The notes under the pieces were generated by a model. It saw only the letters and a list, made by a program, of their open reading frames with translations, did no database searches and was not told the DNA's origin. A stretch of 64,000 nucleotides of DNA from Euborellia annulipes. Lineage: Eukaryota; Arthropoda; Insecta; Dermaptera; Anisolabididae. How positions within the stretch are numbered: the first letter of the stretch is position 1; each line of letters begins with the position of its first letter. Location: assembly GCA_023213315.1 (NCBI GenBank), contig JAKCPI010015836.1, positions 1 through 64,000 of the forward strand, read 5' to 3'. Shown in pieces: positions 56,501 to 58,850 of this stretch. The translations under genes were made by a program, and so were the position numbers.

Positions 56501-57021
56501 TAAAGTCGCTTTCTGTACTTGTTTACTAGATTTTTTTTGTTTCGAAATAAATTTGAACACACACCCCGAAAGACAATTTTGAGACCCATATTTTTTTTTT
56601 AATCAGGGACTCTCAAAACAAGTATTTCCATCAACATCCTCGACCTCGAATTTTTGACACCATCGCAATATCAAATTTTTAAATTTTTATATTAAAAATT
56701 TAATTTAATTTCTAAGAAAAATATTTTCCTCACGATTGTTATTATTGGAAATAAACGACATTTTGGCATTAATCGTGGTTTATTTTAATTTAATAATGTA
56801 TAATACAAAACTTATTAAGTACGACAAAATCATATTTAGTTTTATATTATTAATAAATTAAAACCATGATTAATGACAAAATGTCCTTTATTTCCAATAA
56901 ATGTTTATATTATTATGGAAAACTTTGTTGTAAACTCACCCCCAAAGAGTGAGGCTGCGTCGAGCAGCCCTGCGTCTGGAGGCCCTGCGCCCTTCTCGCC
57001 TTCTGCATTGTCCTTGTCCAT
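16378..57021 (-). CDS. BAZ2B: BAZ2A/BAZ2B/toutatis-like bromodomain adjacent to zinc finger protein
   Basis: Spliced gene of 36 coding exons (listed separately). All junction phases agree and the joined frame has no internal stop, giving about 2,510-2,530 codons. In BAZ2-family proteins this subunit pairs with an ISWI ATPase in a NoRC-like nucleosome-remodelling complex in the nucleus. Domain order seen: Ala/Ser/Gly-rich N-terminus, Arg-Glu repeat (about residue 220-300), AT-hook-like RGRKK and [15 protein letters not shown] (about 850-945), charged coiled coil (about 975-1200), DDT (about 1215-1330), WHIM motif with [10 protein letters not shown] (about 1575), a WHIM/WSD segment ending [11 protein letters not shown] (about 2100), PHD1 and PHD2 (about 2211-2310) and a bromodomain ending in [16 protein letters not shown]. 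The paired PHDs match my memory of fly toutatis more than vertebrate BAZ2B. The start is the first ATG after an acceptor at 57038. The symbol names the family, not a proven one-to-one orthologue. Confidence 0.93.
16571..17110 (+). repeat. Copy of the 0.6-kb dispersed element in the last BAZ2 intron
   Basis: Begins with the terminal hairpin CTTTCTCT...AGAGAGAAAGT, then the shared blocks AAAAATTCGATGTCGA, GGATATACACGTTTTGAG, GTCTGTCTGTGTG, AGTACTTTACTGATGTACTT and GGTTGCCATGG. It takes up most of the intron 16547-17427. There is no ORF. Confidence 0.75.
17428..17760 (-). CDS. BAZ2B: BAZ2 exon 35: linker and bromodomain first half
   Basis: Encodes a Pro/Ser-rich linker, then the bromodomain start [20 protein letters not shown] and [15 protein letters not shown]. 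The donor is CA/GTTAGT at 17427; this choice restores DGQYKS across the junction, as in the family. The 5' end is ambiguous. With the acceptor TTGTGCCCAG the upstream intron is 107 nt. With CGGACTAG the exon starts at 17829 and the intron is only 38 nt. Both keep the frame and differ by 23 codons. Confidence 0.85.
17868..18001 (-). CDS. BAZ2B: BAZ2 exon 34: end of PHD2 and basic tail
   Basis: Reads [14 protein letters not shown], supplying the last cysteine pair of the second PHD finger, followed by a Lys/Arg/Ser-rich tail ([14 protein letters not shown]). The donor is CCAG/GTAAGC. The intron on its 5' side is only 57 nt (18002-18058). Confidence 0.92.
18059..18200 (-). CDS. BAZ2B: BAZ2 exon 33: PHD1 end and PHD2 core
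   Basis: Starts by completing GDW-YCFEC of PHD1 and continues CIVCGKRL, then [15 protein letters not shown], the zinc ligands of PHD2. Acceptor TTATTCAG, donor AAG/GTAAAT. The upstream intron is 59 nt (18201-18259). Confidence 0.93.
18260..18381 (-). CDS. BAZ2B: BAZ2 exon 32: PHD1 core
   Basis: Encodes [20 protein letters not shown], then [13 protein letters not shown] and IPDGDW, a standard C4HC3 PHD. Acceptor CTCTCGCAG, donor TG/GTCAGT. PHD fingers of this family lie just before the bromodomain. Confidence 0.94.
18940..19095 (-). mobile_element. tRNA-headed SINE in a BAZ2 intron
   Basis: On the minus strand it starts GGCCATGGTGTAGTGGGTAG (box A region), has a perfect T-arm GCGGG-TTCGCAT-CCCGC (box B), then a body ending TCTAAATGGCCTTCGCTGGC. 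The acceptor stem does not pair, so it is a retroposon and not a tRNA gene. It shares the tail of the SINEs at 4.9, 30.1 and 59.5 kb. Confidence 0.7.
19110..21049. other. Large BAZ2 intron remainder (between exons 31 and 32)
   Basis: AT-rich intron sequence. Two short GC-richer patches look like worn SINE pieces: 20030-20110, with GGTTAATCCC, and 20335-20385, with GGGTTGAAGCC on the minus strand. No exon is expected, because exons 31 and 32 join in phase and reproduce the family sequence. Confidence 0.5.
21050..21350 (-). CDS. BAZ2B: BAZ2 exon 31: linker before PHD1
   Basis: Begins STGDLSLQG, passes through Ala-, Ser- and Gly-rich text, and ends with the family-conserved [14 protein letters not shown] and [14 protein letters not shown]. 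The donor is GCA/GTGAGT. The conserved end aligns with the region just before the PHD of vertebrate BAZ2B. Poly-Ala/Ser expansion is typical of arthropod orthologues. Confidence 0.93.
22229..22404 (-). CDS. BAZ2B: BAZ2 exon 30: WHIM/WSD segment
   Basis: Encodes [12 protein letters not shown], then [20 protein letters not shown] and YLKPPLGI. These helices correspond to the IERRYLK part of the WHIM3/WSD motif. Acceptor ATTTACAG, donor CAG/GTAATA. Confidence 0.94.
22475..22717 (-). CDS. BAZ2B: BAZ2 exon 29
   Basis: Encodes an acidic Pro-rich piece and then [20 protein letters not shown], the conserved helix before the GW junction in BAZ2 proteins. Acceptor TTTGTAG, donor AAG/GTATGC, phase 0 on both sides. 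Confidence 0.92.
22768..23690 (-). repeat. Broken copy of the dispersed element, interrupted by another repeat
   Basis: The hairpin end (22768-22850, TCTGGTGTGA...TCACACCAGATTTTTTG) and the body (23290-23690, ending CTTTCTCTCTCTATATA) are separated. In between is a C-rich tract at 22919-22934 and a right end TTTCTGGCTACGCCAATG (about 23109), which resembles the hAT-like MITE termini. All of it lies in the intron between exons 28 and 29. Confidence 0.6.
23705..24050 (-). CDS. BAZ2B: BAZ2 exon 28
   Basis: A Pro/Ser-rich start, then [20 protein letters not shown] and [13 protein letters not shown], then [15 protein letters not shown]. This is the WHIM2-region block that in vertebrate BAZ2B reads GWWRI...LHLRGIRE. 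Acceptor TTTTTTTTAG, donor AAA/GTAAGT. Confidence 0.94.
24098..24672 (-). repeat. Copy of the dispersed element in the exon 27-28 intron
   Basis: Starts with TCTAGTGTGACTGGTCGCAC, continues through GTTGGAGCGAATTTTGAG and AAACTACATCAGTAAAG, and ends near the hairpin CTTTCTCACTATA. Same orientation as the copy at 23.3 kb. No ORF. Confidence 0.7.
24831..25261 (-). CDS. BAZ2B: BAZ2 exon 27
   Basis: A Lys/Glu-rich segment with repeated KxEE/VKxE (possible SUMO-type) motifs, then [14 protein letters not shown] and [20 protein letters not shown]. The last block matches the conserved NRQWFSLLPRTPCDDTSLT of vertebrate BAZ2B. Acceptor TTTTTTTAG, donor AAG/GTAAGC. Confidence 0.93.
25350..25618 (-). CDS. 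BAZ2B: BAZ2 exon 26: charged linker
   Basis: Starts [20 protein letters not shown] and is rich in Glu/Lys and then Pro/Ala; it ends [11 protein letters not shown]. Low complexity, with little similarity expected outside close relatives. Position and phase (1 to 0) fit. Acceptor TTATTTTAG, donor AAG/GTAAAA. Confidence 0.88.
26282..26555 (-). CDS. BAZ2B: BAZ2 exon 25: WHIM core
   Basis: [20 protein letters not shown], then [20 protein letters not shown] and [24 protein letters not shown] is the hallmark WHIM sequence, thought to contact linker DNA or ISWI. Acceptor TTTCTTTCAG, donor AAG/GTAATT. Confidence 0.95.
26672..26795. repeat. Small foldback in the exon 24-25 intron
   Basis: The arms read GATTATCAAATAGGTAGATT...GGCAGCTAGTTATAT, and the complement, ATATAACTAGCTGCC...AACTATTTGATTATC. 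The spacer is about 15 nt. Confidence 0.75.
27180..27280. mobile_element. hAT-like MITE, 101 bp, 8-bp TSD
   Basis: Terminal inverted repeats CATGGGCGTAACTAG and CTAGTTACGCCCATG are flanked by identical 8-bp direct repeats ATTCTTTC (27172-27179 and 27281-27288). The interior is G- and C-rich homopolymers. An 8-bp duplication with this type of end fits the hAT superfamily. It lies in the BAZ2 intron 26556-27354. Confidence 0.8.
27355..27667 (-). CDS. BAZ2B: BAZ2 exon 24: acidic linker
   Basis: Continues [14 protein letters not shown] (the basic end of the DDT-adjacent helix), then Thr/Pro-rich text, then an acidic run ending [21 protein letters not shown]. Vertebrate BAZ2B has a comparable Asp/Glu-rich stretch here. 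Acceptor TTTTTTTAG, donor GAG/GTAAAA. Confidence 0.92.
27757..28036 (-). CDS. BAZ2B: BAZ2 exon 23: DDT C-terminal helices
   Basis: [20 protein letters not shown], then [20 protein letters not shown] and [14 protein letters not shown]. Corresponds to the TPAQKASVLAFLINEL part of vertebrate BAZ2B and its LRRDKWVVEGKLRKL. Acceptor ATTTATAG, donor AA/GTGAGT. Confidence 0.95.
28094..28621. mobile_element. hAT-like MITE, 528 bp, filling most of a BAZ2 intron
   Basis: Terminal inverted repeats CAGAGTTGGGCA(A/G) and its complement TGCCCAACTCTG are flanked by near-identical 8-bp repeats TGTATATT and TGTAAATT (one mismatch). The interior is built of repeats of 'aagatac/gtatctt', which are self-complementary. 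The host intron is 28037-28664; without the element and one duplication it would be about 92 nt, like other short introns of the gene. Confidence 0.8.
28665..28922 (-). CDS. BAZ2B: BAZ2 exon 22: DDT domain
   Basis: [20 protein letters not shown], then [20 protein letters not shown] and [15 protein letters not shown]. The DDT helices align with LSVLQEGLL...VSEILQIFMEA of vertebrate BAZ2B. Acceptor TTTTAG, donor ACAG/GTGAGC. Confidence 0.95.
29567..29686 (-). CDS. BAZ2B: BAZ2 exon 21: DDT start
   Basis: Encodes [20 protein letters not shown], then [20 protein letters not shown]. This is the highly conserved DDT entry (PLPELPRIPGL...FLRNFGKVLGF in vertebrates). Acceptor TTTTTTAG, donor TTG/GTAAGT. 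The adjoining intron carries a worn foldback relic near 29230-29340. Confidence 0.96.
30057..30225 (-). mobile_element. tRNA-headed SINE, same family as 59489-59756
   Basis: Minus strand: a head with the worn box A region GTAGCTCGCCTGCC and the box B region GGGTTCGGATTTT, a body with GGATACCAAATGGCTTAAAT, and the tail AAGTCTTAAATGGCCTAAG and TTGCCGAAAAGACT. The body and tail match the intact SINE at 59.5 kb. It lies in the exon 20-21 intron. Confidence 0.75.
30247..30456. repeat. Foldback element
   Basis: Outer arms TTATTATTATGGGAGTTTAA and its complement near 30440; inner arms around CAGTACTGTGCACTAG. It contains GTTTCGACT on one side and ACACGAAATCAGG on the other, weak versions of the GAAA-end of the shared stem motif. 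Confidence 0.65.
30595..30793 (-). CDS. BAZ2B: BAZ2 exon 20: coiled coil, end
   Basis: [20 protein letters not shown], then a Glu/Arg/Lys-rich heptad-like run, then [17 protein letters not shown]. Matches [20 protein letters not shown]...KKPNEDMCL of vertebrate BAZ2B very closely. Acceptor TTTCTCAG, donor CAAG/GTAAAT. Confidence 0.96.
31155..31208 (-). CDS. BAZ2B: BAZ2 exon 19: 54-nt micro-exon
   Basis: Encodes [18 protein letters not shown], phase 0 on both sides. Acceptor CCCTCACAG, donor CTG/GTATGT. The phases permit skipping. The human sequence as I recall it goes from QQAVLLKHQ directly to ERERRRQHM, so this exon is extra relative to human and may be alternatively used. Confidence 0.85.
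31860..31904 (-). CDS. BAZ2B: BAZ2 exon 18: 45-nt micro-exon
   Basis: Encodes [15 protein letters not shown], which aligns with [15 protein letters not shown] of vertebrate BAZ2B. Acceptor GGTTGCAG, donor CAG/GTATGT, phase 0-0. Confidence 0.93.
32160..32275. repeat. TA and GA low-complexity tracts
   Basis: A TA-rich run (32166-32220) followed by a GA-rich run (32221-32270) directly beside the exon 17 donor, on the intron side. ORFs through this region are composition artefacts. Confidence 0.7.
32275..32340 (-). CDS. BAZ2B: BAZ2 exon 17: 66-nt coiled-coil exon
   Basis: Encodes [20 protein letters not shown], then QQ, phase 0-0. After exon 16 it gives [17 protein letters not shown], which reads as continuous coiled coil. 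Acceptor GGTCTTCGTCAG, donor CAG/GTACGT. Confidence 0.9.
33312..33509 (-). CDS. CENP-B/pipsqueak-type HTH exon inside a BAZ2 intron
   Basis: Open 66-codon segment: [56 protein letters not shown], then an Ala/Thr/Asp tail. This is the N-terminal helix-turn-helix typical of CENP-B, jerky and pogo/Tigger transposases; the K-x-x-I-I-R-E-I-E-x-G-K-S and S-T-V-x-T-I-W-K-N-R signatures are clear. An in-frame ATG lies at 33516-33518 (MIQGRKR). Upstream, CCCTATTGATGATTCAG could be an acceptor at 33510. Downstream, ACG/GTAAGA is a strong donor. Read as an exon it is phase 0-0 and fits between BAZ2 exons 16 and 17 on the same strand. There is no catalytic transposase domain nearby. It could be a cassette exon, an alternative first exon, or the first exon of a nested gene or transposon relic. 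Confidence 0.7.
33520..33690 (-). promoter_or_regulatory. GC-richer flank upstream of the HTH segment
   Basis: In contrast to the surrounding intron this stretch is GC-rich (CCGTCCTCAGCCCTGCGGG, AGCTGGAACCACCCTGC on the minus strand) and has no conserved frame. It could be a 5' untranslated region or promoter for a transcript starting at the HTH ATG, or an upstream exon piece. Support is compositional only. Confidence 0.3.
34710..34791 (-). CDS. BAZ2B: BAZ2 exon 16: coiled coil
   Basis: Encodes [19 protein letters not shown] and QRNLQLME. Acceptor TTTTCCCCAG, donor GAG/GTACCG. It ends in phase 0, so exon 17 or the HTH segment can follow in frame. Matches IMKQQEKIKRIQQIRMEKEL of vertebrates in position and style. 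Confidence 0.92.
34905..35090 (-). repeat. Fragment with a CTGAGGA...GACCGAAAC stem motif
   Basis: Minus strand 34946-34988: CTGAGGA-T-GGTC-loop-GACC-GAAACGAC. Flanking TTCAGCCC and GGGTTGAA can pair to close the motif from outside. This is the clearest single copy of the motif shared by several foldbacks of the window. The plus ORF crossing it (34889-35095) looks like a by-product. Confidence 0.6.
35096..35301. mobile_element. MITE with 23-bp inverted ends, about 206 bp
   Basis: Starts TACCTAGACAGCTTGGAATA and ends with the complement TATTCCAAGCTGTCTGGGTA (one mismatch). The interior repeats TTGCAGCAACATTGCTGCAA and similar words, making further hairpins. Flanks suggest a short AT target duplication that I cannot define. 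It sits between BAZ2 exons 15 and 16. Confidence 0.75.
35318..35762 (+). repeat. Copy of the dispersed element, 5' truncated
   Basis: Starts at the TCTGTCTGTGTG block, runs through AAGTACTAGTACTTTACTG, and ends ATGTCGACACAAAAAATCTG and CACACCAGA. The leading terminal hairpin is missing. It directly follows the MITE at 35096-35301, which may have inserted beside it. Confidence 0.75.
36046..36162 (-). CDS. BAZ2B: BAZ2 exon 15: duplicated coiled-coil exon, copy B
   Basis: Encodes [20 protein letters not shown], then [18 protein letters not shown]. 31 of 38 residues match exon 14. Phase 2-2, donor CAG/GTAACG. The acceptor is odd: CACCCCCC followed by AAAAAAAG, a purine run just before the AG. 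It lacks the first four codons present in copy A, so inclusion may be inefficient or alternative. Confidence 0.82.
36771..36902 (-). CDS. BAZ2B: BAZ2 exon 14: duplicated coiled-coil exon, copy A
   Basis: Encodes [19 protein letters not shown], then [20 protein letters not shown] and KEQV. Phase 2-2, good acceptor TTTTTTCAG, donor CAG/GTGATT. Corresponds to the vertebrate KLLRKLQ...KRKQKEQIK region. Because A and B have the same phase, either or both can be spliced in frame. Confidence 0.92.
37495..37703 (-). CDS. BAZ2B: BAZ2 exon 13: MBD/TAM C-terminal part
   Basis: [20 protein letters not shown], then LGEFLQPTS and [20 protein letters not shown] and GPPPTPATR. YLxxNGIxDxxRxNFSFS is the conserved second half of the BAZ2 TAM domain. 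Acceptor AATTTTAG, donor AAG/GTATGT. Confidence 0.95.
38207..38391 (-). CDS. BAZ2B: BAZ2 exon 12: MBD/TAM N-terminal part
   Basis: [20 protein letters not shown], then [20 protein letters not shown] and [19 protein letters not shown]. Methyl-CpG-binding-domain-like fold. In BAZ2 proteins this TAM domain binds DNA or RNA without strict need for methylation. Acceptor CATTTATAG, donor AAG/GTCCAT. Confidence 0.95.
38449..38719 (-). CDS. BAZ2B: BAZ2 exon 11: acidic Ser-rich segment
   Basis: [20 protein letters not shown], then [20 protein letters not shown] and [15 protein letters not shown]. Asp/Glu/Ser-rich like the stretch before the TAM domain of vertebrate BAZ2B. Acceptor ATTTTCAG, donor CAGG/GTATGT. 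Confidence 0.9.
38780..38886 (-). CDS. BAZ2B: BAZ2 exon 10
   Basis: [20 protein letters not shown], then [16 protein letters not shown]. Phase 1 to 0. Acceptor GTGATTACAG, donor TTG/GTAAGC. No domain recognised, but both junctions restore the frame. Confidence 0.86.
38954..39161 (-). CDS. BAZ2B: BAZ2 exon 9
   Basis: [20 protein letters not shown], then [20 protein letters not shown] and [20 protein letters not shown]. The start GRPRNLGRG resembles an AT-hook. Acceptor TCATGTGCAG, donor AAAG/GTAATT. Confidence 0.9.
39253..39467 (-). CDS. BAZ2B: BAZ2 exon 8: poly-Ala and AT-hook-like segment
   Basis: A run of ten alanines follows SALS, then [13 protein letters not shown] (AT-hook-like) and Ser/Pro text ending [10 protein letters not shown]. 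Acceptor TGTTACAAAG. Donor ambiguous: CAG/GTGCTT at 39253 or, 15 nt further, AAG/GTGCCC at 39238. Both are weak but in frame, differing by VLPHK. Could be tandem alternative donors. Confidence 0.82.
39480..40827. other. BAZ2 intron 7, AT-rich with a SINE piece
   Basis: Intron of 1.36 kb. At 40437-40565 (minus) is a worn tRNA-headed SINE: box B-like GGAGTTGACAGTCC and body AAATAGGGATGGGGTCC, as in the SINE at 4.9 kb, but without the usual tail. The rest is AT-rich and unremarkable. Confidence 0.55.
40828..41242 (-). CDS. BAZ2B: BAZ2 exon 7: Ser/Gln/Thr-rich
   Basis: [20 protein letters not shown], then [31 protein letters not shown], Gln/Ser/Thr repeats, and Leu/Ser-rich text ending [16 protein letters not shown] resembles a PxDLS-type CtBP-binding motif only loosely. 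Acceptor CTTGGCAG, donor CATT/GTGAGT. Confidence 0.88.
41437..41800 (-). CDS. BAZ2B: BAZ2 exon 6
   Basis: [20 protein letters not shown], then [40 protein letters not shown] and [25 protein letters not shown] is AT-hook-like. The donor used is CTG/GTCGGT (41437), the only one that keeps phase 0; a nearby GTATCC at 41432 breaks the frame. Acceptor GAAGATTTAG is modest. Confidence 0.85.
42969..42992 (-). CDS. BAZ2B: BAZ2 exon 5: 24-nt micro-exon
   Basis: Acceptor TTTTGCCAG and donor CGG/GTGAGT enclose 24 nt. With its neighbours it reads [12 protein letters not shown] and joins exon 4 (ends phase 2) to exon 6 (starts phase 2). Because 24 is divisible by three it can be skipped in frame. The support is the exact phase fit plus strong splice sites. 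Confidence 0.72.
43225..43425. repeat. Foldback with CTGAGGA...GATCGAAA motif in both arms
   Basis: Arms 43225-43312 and 43325-43425 are inverted, centred near 43318. Each arm holds CTGAGGATGATTCTATATCA, then TTG(G/A)GATCGAAATATCTAC. The ORF at 43190-43381 runs through the palindrome and is not a gene. Confidence 0.75.
43434..43697. repeat. Foldback with CTGAAGA...GGCCGAAAC motif in both arms
   Basis: Outer arms AAAAGAATTAGATTTTCGG and complement; inner arms contain CCTGAAGAAGGCCACAGAAT, then GAGTGGCCGAAACGTTGTAA. The stem GGCCAC/GTGGCC is perfect. Directly beside the previous foldback, in the exon 4-5 intron. Confidence 0.8.
44031..44388 (-). CDS. BAZ2B: BAZ2 exon 4: Arg-Glu dipeptide repeat
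   Basis: [20 protein letters not shown], Ala/Ser text, then SHH followed by a long uninterrupted run of Arg-Glu pairs (about 70 residues, with a few Lys), ending [14 protein letters not shown]. Synonymous codons (CGT/CGC/CGG/AGA, GAA/GAG) vary along the run, which argues for selected protein sequence and not a fresh microsatellite. Acceptor ATCATTGCAG, donor TTAG/GTAAGC. Confidence 0.9.
44515..44832. repeat. Foldback in the exon 3-4 intron
   Basis: Outer arms AGGATAGGTGAGAAGAAGAA and its complement near 44803-44825. Includes TTCTGAGAATGATCCC-AACC-GGGATCGAAATG at about 44731-44760, another version of the motif with a perfect 6-bp GATCCC/GGGATC stem. Confidence 0.75.
44845..45135. repeat. Foldback with CTGAAGATGGTC...GACCGAAA motif
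   Basis: Outer arms CAAGACATATGGACCCAAAA and its counterpart near 45105-45130. Left arm on the minus strand: TATGATGGGC...GGCCGAAACGTCAG. Right arm on the plus strand: CTGAAGATGGTCTAGACCAG, then TGACCGAAAAGTCAG. The spacer is AT-rich with AAATTTTAAT-type repeats. Confidence 0.75.
45379..45819 (-). CDS. BAZ2B: BAZ2 exon 3: Gly/Ala-rich N-terminal region
   Basis: [20 protein letters not shown], Gly/Ala runs including a 13-residue poly-Ala, then [40 protein letters not shown] and [20 protein letters not shown]. The WW...DYLARLQ block is what I recall as conserved in insect toutatis. Acceptor TTTTTTTGCAG, donor CACG/GTAAGT. Confidence 0.9.
46190..46260. other. GC-rich patch in the exon 2-3 intron
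   Basis: A short island, GGCGCGCCCCCGGCTTTTGT and following, in otherwise AT-rich intron. No exon signals. Possible regulatory element; unknown. Confidence 0.25.
46536..46925 (-). repeat. Copy of the dispersed element, internally deleted
   Basis: Begins TGCTTGTCACACCAGGTTTT and ends at the terminal hairpin side TACTTTCCCTCTATATTATA. The middle part (around the AGTACTTTACTG block) is replaced by a shorter sequence with TTTTAACCAC repeats. Confidence 0.7.
47585..47629 (-). CDS. BAZ2B: BAZ2 exon 2: 45-nt micro-exon
   Basis: With neighbours reads [20 protein letters not shown]. Phase 1-1. Acceptor TTTTGTTTCAG, donor CCA/GTAAGT. Skipping would keep the frame. Confidence 0.85.
49025..49215. repeat. 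Head-to-head pair of tRNA-like sequences
   Basis: A minus-strand tRNA-like block (49029-49098) faces a plus-strand one (49142-49212). Both contain a box A region GTGGTCCAGTGGTAGGGCAT (minus copy GTGGACTAGTGGTAGGGCAT) and a box B region GGTTCGACCCCC or similar. Both are flanked by GGCTATTTGAATT-type text, so the whole is an inverted repeat of a tRNA-derived element. Stems are too imperfect to call functional tRNAs. Confidence 0.55.
49427..49672. mobile_element. hAT-like MITE, 246 bp, perfect 8-bp TSD
   Basis: Ends CAGTGGCGTAG and CTATGCCGCTG (inverted with two mismatches), flanked by the exact 8-bp direct repeat TATCCGAT (49419-49426 and 49673-49680). The interior has ATGCCCCGGGCGCTAG and GGGGGGGCGCTAAAAG. 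Non-coding; would need a hAT transposase in trans. Confidence 0.85.
50455..50700. other. GC-rich patch of unknown role in the first coding intron
   Basis: A 240-bp GC-rich block with CATGCCATGG and CGAAAACCCCGAAGG, followed by a CT run. Plus-strand TTTTTGCAG precedes it and a minus-strand donor-like GTGAGT is at its right end. ORFs in both strands lack known domains. Possible alternative promoter or untranslated exon. Confidence 0.25.
52800..52960. other. GC-rich patch with a C-rich tract
   Basis: Contains GAACGCGCTCTCTCGGCG, then GATATCGACGCCGTCCCCCG and a poly-pyrimidine C-rich run, then an AGAG run. Open minus-strand frame without recognisable domain. Possible intronic regulatory element. 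Confidence 0.25.
53229..53820 (+). repeat. Copy of the dispersed element with a long G tract
   Basis: Starts with the terminal hairpin CTTTCTCTTACCTCTATATA/TATAGAGAGAAAGT, then all shared blocks through TTCCCATACTTATAAATTTT. At 53524-53554 it carries an uninterrupted G run of about 31, then a T run and a C run (53580-53588), in the place where other copies have TGTACTTTTTCAG. Confidence 0.75.
54009..54395. mobile_element. hAT-like MITE, 387 bp, perfect 8-bp TSD
   Basis: Ends CAGTGGCGTAG and CTACGCCACTG are perfect inverted repeats, flanked by the exact 8-bp repeat CCACTGCC (54001-54008 and 54396-54403). The interior is related to the 246-bp element at 49.4 kb (ATGCCCCGGGCGCTA, GCGCTAAAA) and has several AAAATTTTTC variants. 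Confidence 0.87.
56450..56695 (-). repeat. Degenerate fragment of the dispersed element
   Basis: Retains GATGTGACTGGTCGCACAGT, TTCGGTAATTTAAAGT and the far end CATCCTCGACCTCGAATTTTTG, but the centre is lost. Confidence 0.55.
56743..56902. repeat. Foldback just downstream of BAZ2 exon 1
   Basis: Arms TTATTGGAAATAAACGACAT (56743 on) and ATGTCCTTTATTTCCAATAA (ending 56902), continuing inward through AATCGTGGTTTA and TAAAACCATGATT. It ends 38 nt from the exon 1 donor, inside intron 1. Confidence 0.8.
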
Positions 57022-57037
57022 GGCTGAAGCCAGCCAC
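56940..57037 (-). CDS. BAZ2B: BAZ2 exon 1: first coding exon with short 5' UTR part
   Basis: The ATG is at 57019-57021 in context GCCATGG, a good Kozak match. Reads [20 protein letters not shown], then DAASLFG. The donor is GGGG/GTGAGT. Acceptor TTTGTTGCAG at 57038 implies at least one untranslated upstream exon; 57022-57037 is 5' UTR. Confidence 0.85.
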
Positions 57038-57775
57038 CTGCAACAAAGCAAACAATTTTACAATCTGCTTTCATTATCAGAAAAATTTACGAAATAAGAA
57101 AAAAAATAATATTTTAATCAATTTGATCTTGTTTTTAAGATTTATTTCAATCTGATTATTTTTATTATTATTAATAAAATATTATATATTCATATCGATC
57201 GACTTTTGACAGCCACCTGTTGTTGGGTTCATATTTAAAAAAAAAATAAAAATCCATTATATTTTAGTTTAATATTAAGTAGAATTTAATAAATGAAAAT
57301 GTATTCTAATAAATATACGCTTCTTCTCTTTCATCCATCAATGTGTGCGTGTTTATTATGCGTGTGCGTAAATGTGAATTTGTGTTAGTGTGTGTGTGTG
57401 TATAATAAAAGTGAGCAAGCTCAATGGAGGCTAGTGTGACCTAGGTCAGGTCATTTTAATTTTATCTAAAATTAAATATATCTACATAAGTTGAGAGAAA
57501 GAGGGGAAGAAGAGTTTGAACCAAACTCTACAAAGTTATTATGGAGAACAAAAGTAAATAGCACTACTAATTTATACCAACATAATTTTTAATAATTAAT
57601 TCTTTTAATTCCGTAATTCGTTGTCGGTAGAAAAAATTTTAGATTTATGTTCGCGAATATGTGTAAAACAAAAAAATGTCAGTTAACAAATTTGGATGAA
57701 AAAAAATTATATATAGATCTATATAGGTAAGAAAAAGTAAAAATATTATGAATTCAGGAGATGAAAGAAACAGTA

Positions 57776-57972
57776 TCACAGTAGTTTCAGGAAGTTTTTC
57801 TTTTCGCAGGTTGTTAAGCAAAAGGTAATAAAGCAAGACTTTATTTTCATTGGAAAATTTTAATGGAATAGACAACCAGTGTGCGCATTGTCCTGGTTTC
57901 GGCCACAAGGACCATCGTCAGGCCTTTTGCTTAACAACCTGCGAAAAGAAAAAAACTTCCTGAAACTACTGT
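57776..57972. repeat. Foldback with CTGACGA...GGCCGAAAC motif
   Basis: Arms CAGTAGTTTCAGGAAGTTTT and complement (57951-57972). On the minus strand near 57889-57922 it reads CCTGACGA-T-GGTC-CTTGT-GGCC-GAAACC. It lies upstream of exon 1, probably in the first, non-coding intron. Confidence 0.75.
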
Positions 57973-58019
57973 AAAAATATTATATCAATGATTTCTAGCG
58001 TGTGTAAAACAACAAATTT

Positions 58020-58145
58020 TCCCTCTCGGCTACTGAGGCATGGAGACGTTCCATTCGTGATTCCTAGGGACCACCCACTCGAGGTTTCTACGAGCTTGGC
58101 ATTGCTTGGCAACAACGATCTTGGGCAGCTCTTGTATTTATTCCA
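58020..58145. other. GC-richer patch with TTGCTTGGCAAC
   Basis: Positions around 58096-58114 read GGCATTGCTTGGCAACAACG. GTTGCCAAGCAA is close to an RFX/NFI-type palindrome. It may be regulatory or a fragment of an unknown repeat. No coding evidence. Confidence 0.25.
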
Positions 58146-58559
58146 AAATTCAAAAACAATATTAGAATCTCTTTGGCAGCCTATTTTTTAAATCAATTTA
58201 TATTTTGAGTTCTTCAGGTTTGATCTATGTATTATTCTCCTATGGTAGGTTTTATGTAAATATATCTTCTCATCTACCCTGTCGATGGTACATATTTTAA
58301 ATATTACTACGCCAAGTTCAAGTAGATGAGAGAGTATTTTTATAGAAAAGTATTTCACGCTTCTTTTGTTTTTACGCCTGGTTTAAACAGATATTGTTAA
58401 TTGGAGTGTTCTTCGCTCTTTAATAGTGCTTTTAGTCTTTCCAAAACTATTATTTTGAGTCATGACTGTTTGTTTATATGAAGTGACTTTTTCTAAAGGC
58501 AGATGATCAATAAAGCCGAATATGCTATGTCTGAATGGCTGGTTTGTGCCCCAGGTAAC

Positions 58560-58850
58560 TGCCTGGGTGTATTTGGTTGCTTGCTTTAGGCGTTAGTTAA
58601 TTCATTAGAGTGGAGAGGACAGTAGAGGAGAAGGTGGTTGGATGGGTGGGTGGCCAGGAGGGCATCGATTGGAGACGACAGCGACAGCGACAGAGAGGAC
58701 GAGGAGTGACCCGGGCCGTCGTCGCCGTCGCCCTCGTAACCATAGCAACGGCCCTTCCCCCCATTAGCAAATACACACACCGATTTCTTAACCCCCACCA
58801 ACCTTGCCACCCTCTCAAATCTCATTCATCTAATAATATGAATGTATTTC
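58560..58850 (-). promoter_or_regulatory. Candidate promoter or 5' UTR exon of BAZ2
   Basis: The strongest GC-rich island near the 5' end of the gene, about 1.5 kb upstream of the first coding exon. It has CpG-rich GGGCCGTCGTCGCCGTCGCC and an X-box at 58736-58749. ORFs on both strands are compositional. Position and composition fit a housekeeping-type promoter with an untranslated first exon. No TATA or initiator can be assigned. Confidence 0.45.
58736..58749. promoter_or_regulatory. RFX X-box
   Basis: GTAACCATAGCAAC matches the X-box consensus GTNRCC-N(0-3)-RGYAAC at every defined position. RFX factors bind such imperfect palindromes in promoters. The site lies in the candidate BAZ2 promoter island. 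Confidence 0.5.

Larger units (their letters stand above)
47630..56939. other. 9.3-kb first coding intron of BAZ2, repeat-rich
   Basis: Contains a TA microsatellite (48108-48149), paired tRNA-like sequences (49.0-49.2 kb), hAT-like MITEs (49.4 and 54.0 kb), GC-rich patches (50.45-50.70 and 52.80-52.95 kb), dispersed-element copies (53.2 and 56.5 kb), SINE fragments (51.37-51.45 and 55.62-55.68 kb) and a foldback (56.74-56.90 kb). No coding exon is needed here: exon 1 joins exon 2 in phase. Confidence 0.7.
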
